Shown piece by piece: positions 60,945 through 64,000 of a DNA stretch of 64,000 nucleotides. The notes beneath the pieces were generated by a model. It searched no databases and had not been told where the DNA came from. It worked only from the letters and a program-made list of their open reading frames with translations. Every line of letters starts with the position of its first letter. The stretch's first letter is position 1. Where the stretch lies: the NCBI RefSeq assembly GCF_052055585.1, contig NZ_CP170485.1, positions 124,001-188,000 on the forward strand, read 5' to 3'. The DNA comes from Oceanicaulis sp052055585 (GTDB lineage Bacteria; Pseudomonadota; Alphaproteobacteria; Caulobacterales; Maricaulaceae). A program made the position numbers and the translations under genes.

Positions 60945-61943
60945 TCAAACCTCCTGAACCTTCACGATCACCGCGCCGCGACGATTTCCGGCTTCCACAG
61001 CCGCGTGGGCGGCGGCGCATTCGGCCAGCTCATGGGTTTCCGCGATCCGGTGGATCAGTCCGCCCTCGGGCTCGGCCTCGACCCGGGCGATGTCGGCGAT
61101 GGCCTGCGCCTTCGCGTCCTCGGGCATTTCGTAGACGATCACCATACGCACGGTGAGGTCCATGAACATCATGCGATAAAAGGGCAGGGTGGGGTTCATG
61201 TCCTGGGCGGAGGAATAGGTGCAGATCGCCCCGCCGATGCGGATGCAGTCGAGGACTTCGGCGAGGTTGGCGCCAAACTCCACTTCGACGACCTGATCGA
61301 CTTTCTCCCCGCCCGTGGCCTTGAGCACGTCCGTACTCCAGCCCGGCTTGCGGTGATTGACCACATGGGCCGCGCCCGCTTCGAGACAGGCCGTTTCGTC
61401 CTCGGGATTGCTGGCGGTGGCGATGACCCGGGCGCCGGCGCGGCTGGCCCATTGAATGGCGTAATGGCCGACCCGCCCGGCCCCGCCCGTGACAAGGATG
61501 GTCTTGCCGAACGGAGCGCCTTCCGCGAACACGCAGCGATGGGCGGTCATGACCGGAATGCCGTAGATCGCACCGGTCTCAAAGCTGGCGCCGTCCGGCA
61601 GGGCGGGCGCGCGACTCTCGTCAATCACCACTGACTGGGCGGCGGTGCCGAAGCGGCGTCCGTGCTGGGCCTGATAGACCCAGACCTTCTGACCGATGCG
61701 CGCCGGATCAACACCCTCACCCACCGCCTCGATCACGCCAGCCCCGTCTGAATGCGGAATGACATAGCCGTTGTCGAGCAGGTGCGGGAAAGAGCCCATG
61801 CGCTTCTTGACGTCGGACGGGTTCACCCCGCTGGTGGCGATCTTCACGCGCACCTCGCCCTTGCCGGGGTCGGCGACGGGCTCGTCGCCCAGGATCAGCG
61901 TGTCTTCAGCCTTGCCGAAGCGCTCAAAATAGATGGCTTTCAT
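60945..61943 (-). CDS. Zinc-independent quinone oxidoreductase-like MDR protein
   Basis: The ATG at 61943 is taken as start, 7 bases after the upstream SDR stop with GAGG inside the gap. The 332-residue protein has the MDR N-terminal domain and a Rossmann motif TGGAGRVGHYAIQWA. No cysteines of the structural-zinc loop are present, so it is of the quinone oxidoreductase (QOR) type. It reduces quinones or enones with NADPH. Co-transcription with the SDR suggests a two-step reduction pathway. Confidence 0.9.
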   Translation of the reverse strand: MKAIYFERFGKAEDTLILGDEPVADPGKGEVRVKIATSGVNPSDVKKRMGSFPHLLDNGYVIPHSDGAGVIEAVGEGVDPARIGQKVWVYQAQHGRRFGTAAQSVVIDESRAPALPDGASFETGAIYGIPVMTAHRCVFAEGAPFGKTILVTGGAGRVGHYAIQWASRAGARVIATASNPEDETACLEAGAAHVVNHRKPGWSTDVLKATGGEKVDQVVEVEFGANLAEVLDCIRIGGAICTYSSAQDMNPTLPFYRMMFMDLTVRMVIVYEMPEDAKAQAIADIARVEAEPEGGLIHRIAETHELAECAAAHAAVEAGNRRGAVIVKVQEV

Positions 61944-61950
61944 GGCCGCC

Positions 61951-62754
61951 TCACTTGACCGGGAAGGACAGGGATTCCGTATGTCCATCAATGGCGATGG
62001 ACTGGCCGGAGATGCGCTCGCCGCCTTTGGAGCTGAGATAGACGCACATATTGCCGACATCCTCGGCGCGGATGAATGTCTGCATCGAGGACTGGCTTTC
62101 ATAGGTGCGGCGCACCTCTTCGGGGCTGACCCCGCGGCTCGCCGCCTCGCGTGCGATCACGCCTTCAATGCGCGGACCTTCGACCGAGCCCGGGCAGATC
62201 GCGTTCACGCGCACGCCATAGGGTCCCAGCTCCATGGCGAGGGTCTTGGTCAGGCCGATCAGCCCCCATTTCGCCGCCGCATAAGGCGCACGATAGGGAA
62301 AGCCGAACAGCGCCGCGTTCGAGGCGATATTGATGATCGCGCCCTTGCCAGCCGCCTTCATTGCCCGTGCGGCATGCCGGGTGAAGTTGAAAGCGCCGAT
62401 CAGGTTCACATCCAGGCACTGGCGGAACCCGTCTGCATCCAGATCCTCCACCGGACCGGTAGGGCCTGCGATACCGGCATTGTTCACCAGCGCATCCAGT
62501 CGCCCGTGCGCATCCAGCACTTCACTGACGACCCGTTCGGCGGCGGCGGCGTCAGACACGTCCGCCCGCGTGGCCCCGCAGCTGGGATGGGCGTCCAGGA
62601 AGGTCGCCAACGCCTTCTCGTCCACATCGCAGACATGCACGGCCCAGCCGGCTTCGTGATAGGCTTTGGCGATGCCACGCCCAACGCCTGCAGCGCCAGC
62701 CGTGACCAGGACGACAGGAGCGGCGTCATTCGCCGCCTGAGACACTGTGCTCAT
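61951..62754 (-). CDS. Short-chain dehydrogenase/reductase
   Basis: The 267-residue enzyme has the Rossmann glycine motif TAGAAGVGRGIAKA, NNAGIAG, the IASNAA serine strand and YAAAK. The C-terminus has GQSIAIDGH. It is a classical SDR and probably oxidises or reduces an alcohol. It is upstream of the quinone oxidoreductase gene and 27 bases after a TonB receptor gene, so the three may form one unit. Confidence 0.93.
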   Translation of the reverse strand: MSTVSQAANDAAPVVLVTAGAAGVGRGIAKAYHEAGWAVHVCDVDEKALATFLDAHPSCGATRADVSDAAAAERVVSEVLDAHGRLDALVNNAGIAGPTGPVEDLDADGFRQCLDVNLIGAFNFTRHAARAMKAAGKGAIINIASNAALFGFPYRAPYAAAKWGLIGLTKTLAMELGPYGVRVNAICPGSVEGPRIEGVIAREAASRGVSPEEVRRTYESQSSMQTFIRAEDVGNMCVYLSSKGGERISGQSIAIDGHTESLSFPVK

Positions 62755-62781
62755 ATTCGATCCTCAAACCCTGCGTCGTCT

Positions 62782-64000
62782 CTAGAAACGCTGGGACAGG
62801 CTGACGCCGAAGGTGCGCGGCTGGTTGGTCGTGATCCGGCTGTCAAAGTCGGTGGCGTTGCGATAGAGCTCGGCCCGCTCGTCCGTGACGTTCCGGACAA
62901 AGGCGGTGACGGTCCAGTTGTCCCGACCCAGCCCGGCCGATAGCCCCAGCAGGGCATAGGCTTCCTGCTCGGACCGGTTGGCGACGAAGAGGTCGTTATA
63001 GGACCGGCCCACATATGATCCGCGCACATTCCAGAAGGCGTCAAAATCACGCCAGGCGAACTCATAGCGCGCGTTCAGATAGCCTTTGACCGACGGGATG
63101 TAGGGCAGCTCCGTCCCGTCCGGCGCATCGGGCGTGGTCGCATTGATGTTCTGGCTGAAGTCCTCGCTCAACTCGGCCTGCAGCAGGGTCATCGCGCCTG
63201 TCAGGGTCAGATTGTCGGTGGCGAGCCAGCTGATATCCGCCTCAAGGCCCAGAACCTGCGCTTCCCCGGCGTTCTGGGTCAGACCCAGCGGGGATTCCGA
63301 CGGGTCAAAGCGGGTGAATTGCACGTCGTCCCACTGCATCAGGAAGGCGGCGCCGTTAAAGCGTAGCACGCCATCCGCCAGCATGGTCTTCCAGCCAAAC
63401 TCGTAATTGGTGATCAGGTCGGAATCATACGTGCCCGGAATATTGGAGGTGGAGGACCGGTTCACCCCGCCCGGTCGGAAGCCTTCTGACACCGTGGCGT
63501 AGAACAGGCGTCCGGAATTGGGCTGCCAGGTCAGATTGAACTTGTAGAGGCTGCCTGATTCTGACTGCTCGACATCCACATCCGGACTGCCTGTGAACAC
63601 GGTGCCCACAAAGCCCTCAATGGAGCTGTCGGTGTCGAACACGCGCGCGCCGACCGTGGCGGTCAGAGTGTCAGTGAGATCATAGGACAGCTCGCCGAAG
63701 ATTGCGGCTTCCGTGTCCTCGCGCACCTGGTTGGTGGTGAAATAGGCCAGCTCTCCATCCACCGCCATGCCCGGCTTGATGGTCGGAATGTTCCAGTCGA
63801 AATCGAAATCGTGCTCGGCGCGTTGATAGAAGACGCCGGCGATCAGGCGCAGGCGATTTTCCTGCGGCGTCGCCAGTCGGAATTCATGGCTGTCGCGGGT
63901 GTACTGGCTGCGGTCCTGATACTGGATGCGCGGATCCTCACAGGCGTAGAAATCATACGCGCCCGCAGCGGAATCGTAAGCGTAGTAACAGGTGTAATAG
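62782..64000 (-). CDS. TonB-dependent receptor, N-terminus beyond the right edge
   Basis: An open frame without stops continues to the window edge and gives about 405 residues of the C-terminal barrel. Strand landmarks include DSHEFRLATPQENRLRLIAG then VFYQRAEHDF, and the protein ends FGVSLSQRF with a terminal Phe, as required for barrel insertion. The TonB box and plug would be to the right of the window. It precedes the SDR and quinone oxidoreductase genes and may supply their substrate. Confidence 0.93.
   Translation of the reverse strand, partial: YYTCYYAYDSAAGAYDFYACEDPRIQYQDRSQYTRDSHEFRLATPQENRLRLIAGVFYQRAEHDFDFDWNIPTIKPGMAVDGELAYFTTNQVREDTEAAIFGELSYDLTDTLTATVGARVFDTDSSIEGFVGTVFTGSPDVDVEQSESGSLYKFNLTWQPNSGRLFYATVSEGFRPGGVNRSSTSNIPGTYDSDLITNYEFGWKTMLADGVLRFNGAAFLMQWDDVQFTRFDPSESPLGLTQNAGEAQVLGLEADISWLATDNLTLTGAMTLLQAELSEDFSQNINATTPDAPDGTELPYIPSVKGYLNARYEFAWRDFDAFWNVRGSYVGRSYNDLFVANRSEQEAYALLGLSAGLGRDNWTVTAFVRNVTDERAELYRNATDFDSRITTNQPRTFGVSLSQRF

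Noticed and set aside
61951..62754. The SDR as the missing carnitine dehydrogenase
   Set aside because: Known L-carnitine dehydrogenases belong to the 3-hydroxyacyl-CoA dehydrogenase family, and this classical SDR is in a separate unit with a quinone oxidoreductase.
1..64000. CRISPR arrays, tRNA or rRNA genes, insertion sequences
   Set aside because: I saw no regularly spaced repeats, cloverleaf-like segments, rRNA landmarks or transposase genes; the only mobility gene seen is the serine recombinase.

Overview
The window looks like chromosomal DNA of a marine alphaproteobacterium of the Maricaulis/Oceanicaulis/Hyphomonas type. This is inferred from high GC in most of the window, three TonB-dependent receptors, many exported or lipid-anchored hydrolases, and dense acyl-CoA and short-chain dehydrogenase content. 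No rRNA, tRNA or CRISPR was seen, so the lineage is not proven.

Region 1 (1 to about 12.5 kb) is an island of lower GC. It holds a trypsin-like peptidase gene cut by the left edge, a serine recombinase, and an unrecognised 467-residue protein that probably starts with TTG. A tight minus-strand defence operon follows: hsdR, hsdM, hsdS, an ABC-type AAA ATPase and an HNH endonuclease. The last two resemble the Septu PtuA/PtuB pair, here translationally coupled to hsdS. A nearly identical palindromic repeat (TTGCAACTGG(G)TTGCAA) lies just past each end of the operon.

Region 2 (12.5 to 21.5 kb) is mixed housekeeping. It has a LysR regulator divergent from two cysteine-type dienelactone-hydrolase-like paralogues, a GST-like protein, glutaminase, a secreted M28 peptidase, a 38-residue lysine-rich protein, a small ribbon-helix-helix protein with a palindromic operator, and an ABC-F ATPase.

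Region 3 (21.7 to 41.7 kb) is a catabolic cluster. It contains a TonB receptor, five NTF2/SnoaL-fold proteins (one with the intact limonene-epoxide-hydrolase triad and a signal peptide), two SDRs, a dihydrodipicolinate-reductase-like enzyme, a tandem HxlR regulator, an MFS carrier, a feruloyl-CoA-synthetase-like ligase, a carotenoid/stilbene oxygenase, two thiolases, a second acyl-CoA ligase and a nitronate monooxygenase. The gene set suggests uptake, oxidative alkene cleavage, CoA activation and thiolysis of a hydrophobic unsaturated compound such as a phenylpropanoid, stilbene or apocarotenoid. A short motif (TTGCA-N5-RAACCTAY) recurs in front of several of these transcription units.

Region 4 (41.8 to 56 kb) opens with a tandem TetR regulator divergent from a large TonB receptor. 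The regulator is co-transcribed with a lipid-anchored member of the fumarase/adenylosuccinate lyase superfamily and a lipid-anchored M14 carboxypeptidase. Next come a secreted alpha/beta hydrolase, a DASS anion transporter and, converging on it, a 997-residue protein. That protein fuses a periplasmic TAXI-type ligand-binding domain, a pore module with a non-canonical filter and two cytoplasmic RCK domains. It reads as a bacterial ligand-gated channel and is the most striking gene in the window. An MFS carrier follows.

Region 5 (56 to 64 kb) has a small lipoprotein; a BCCT transporter, BKACE enzyme and thioesterase operon that matches most of the carnitine-to-betaine route; a lipid-anchored type-B carboxylesterase; a zinc-independent quinone oxidoreductase with an SDR; and a third TonB receptor cut by the right edge.
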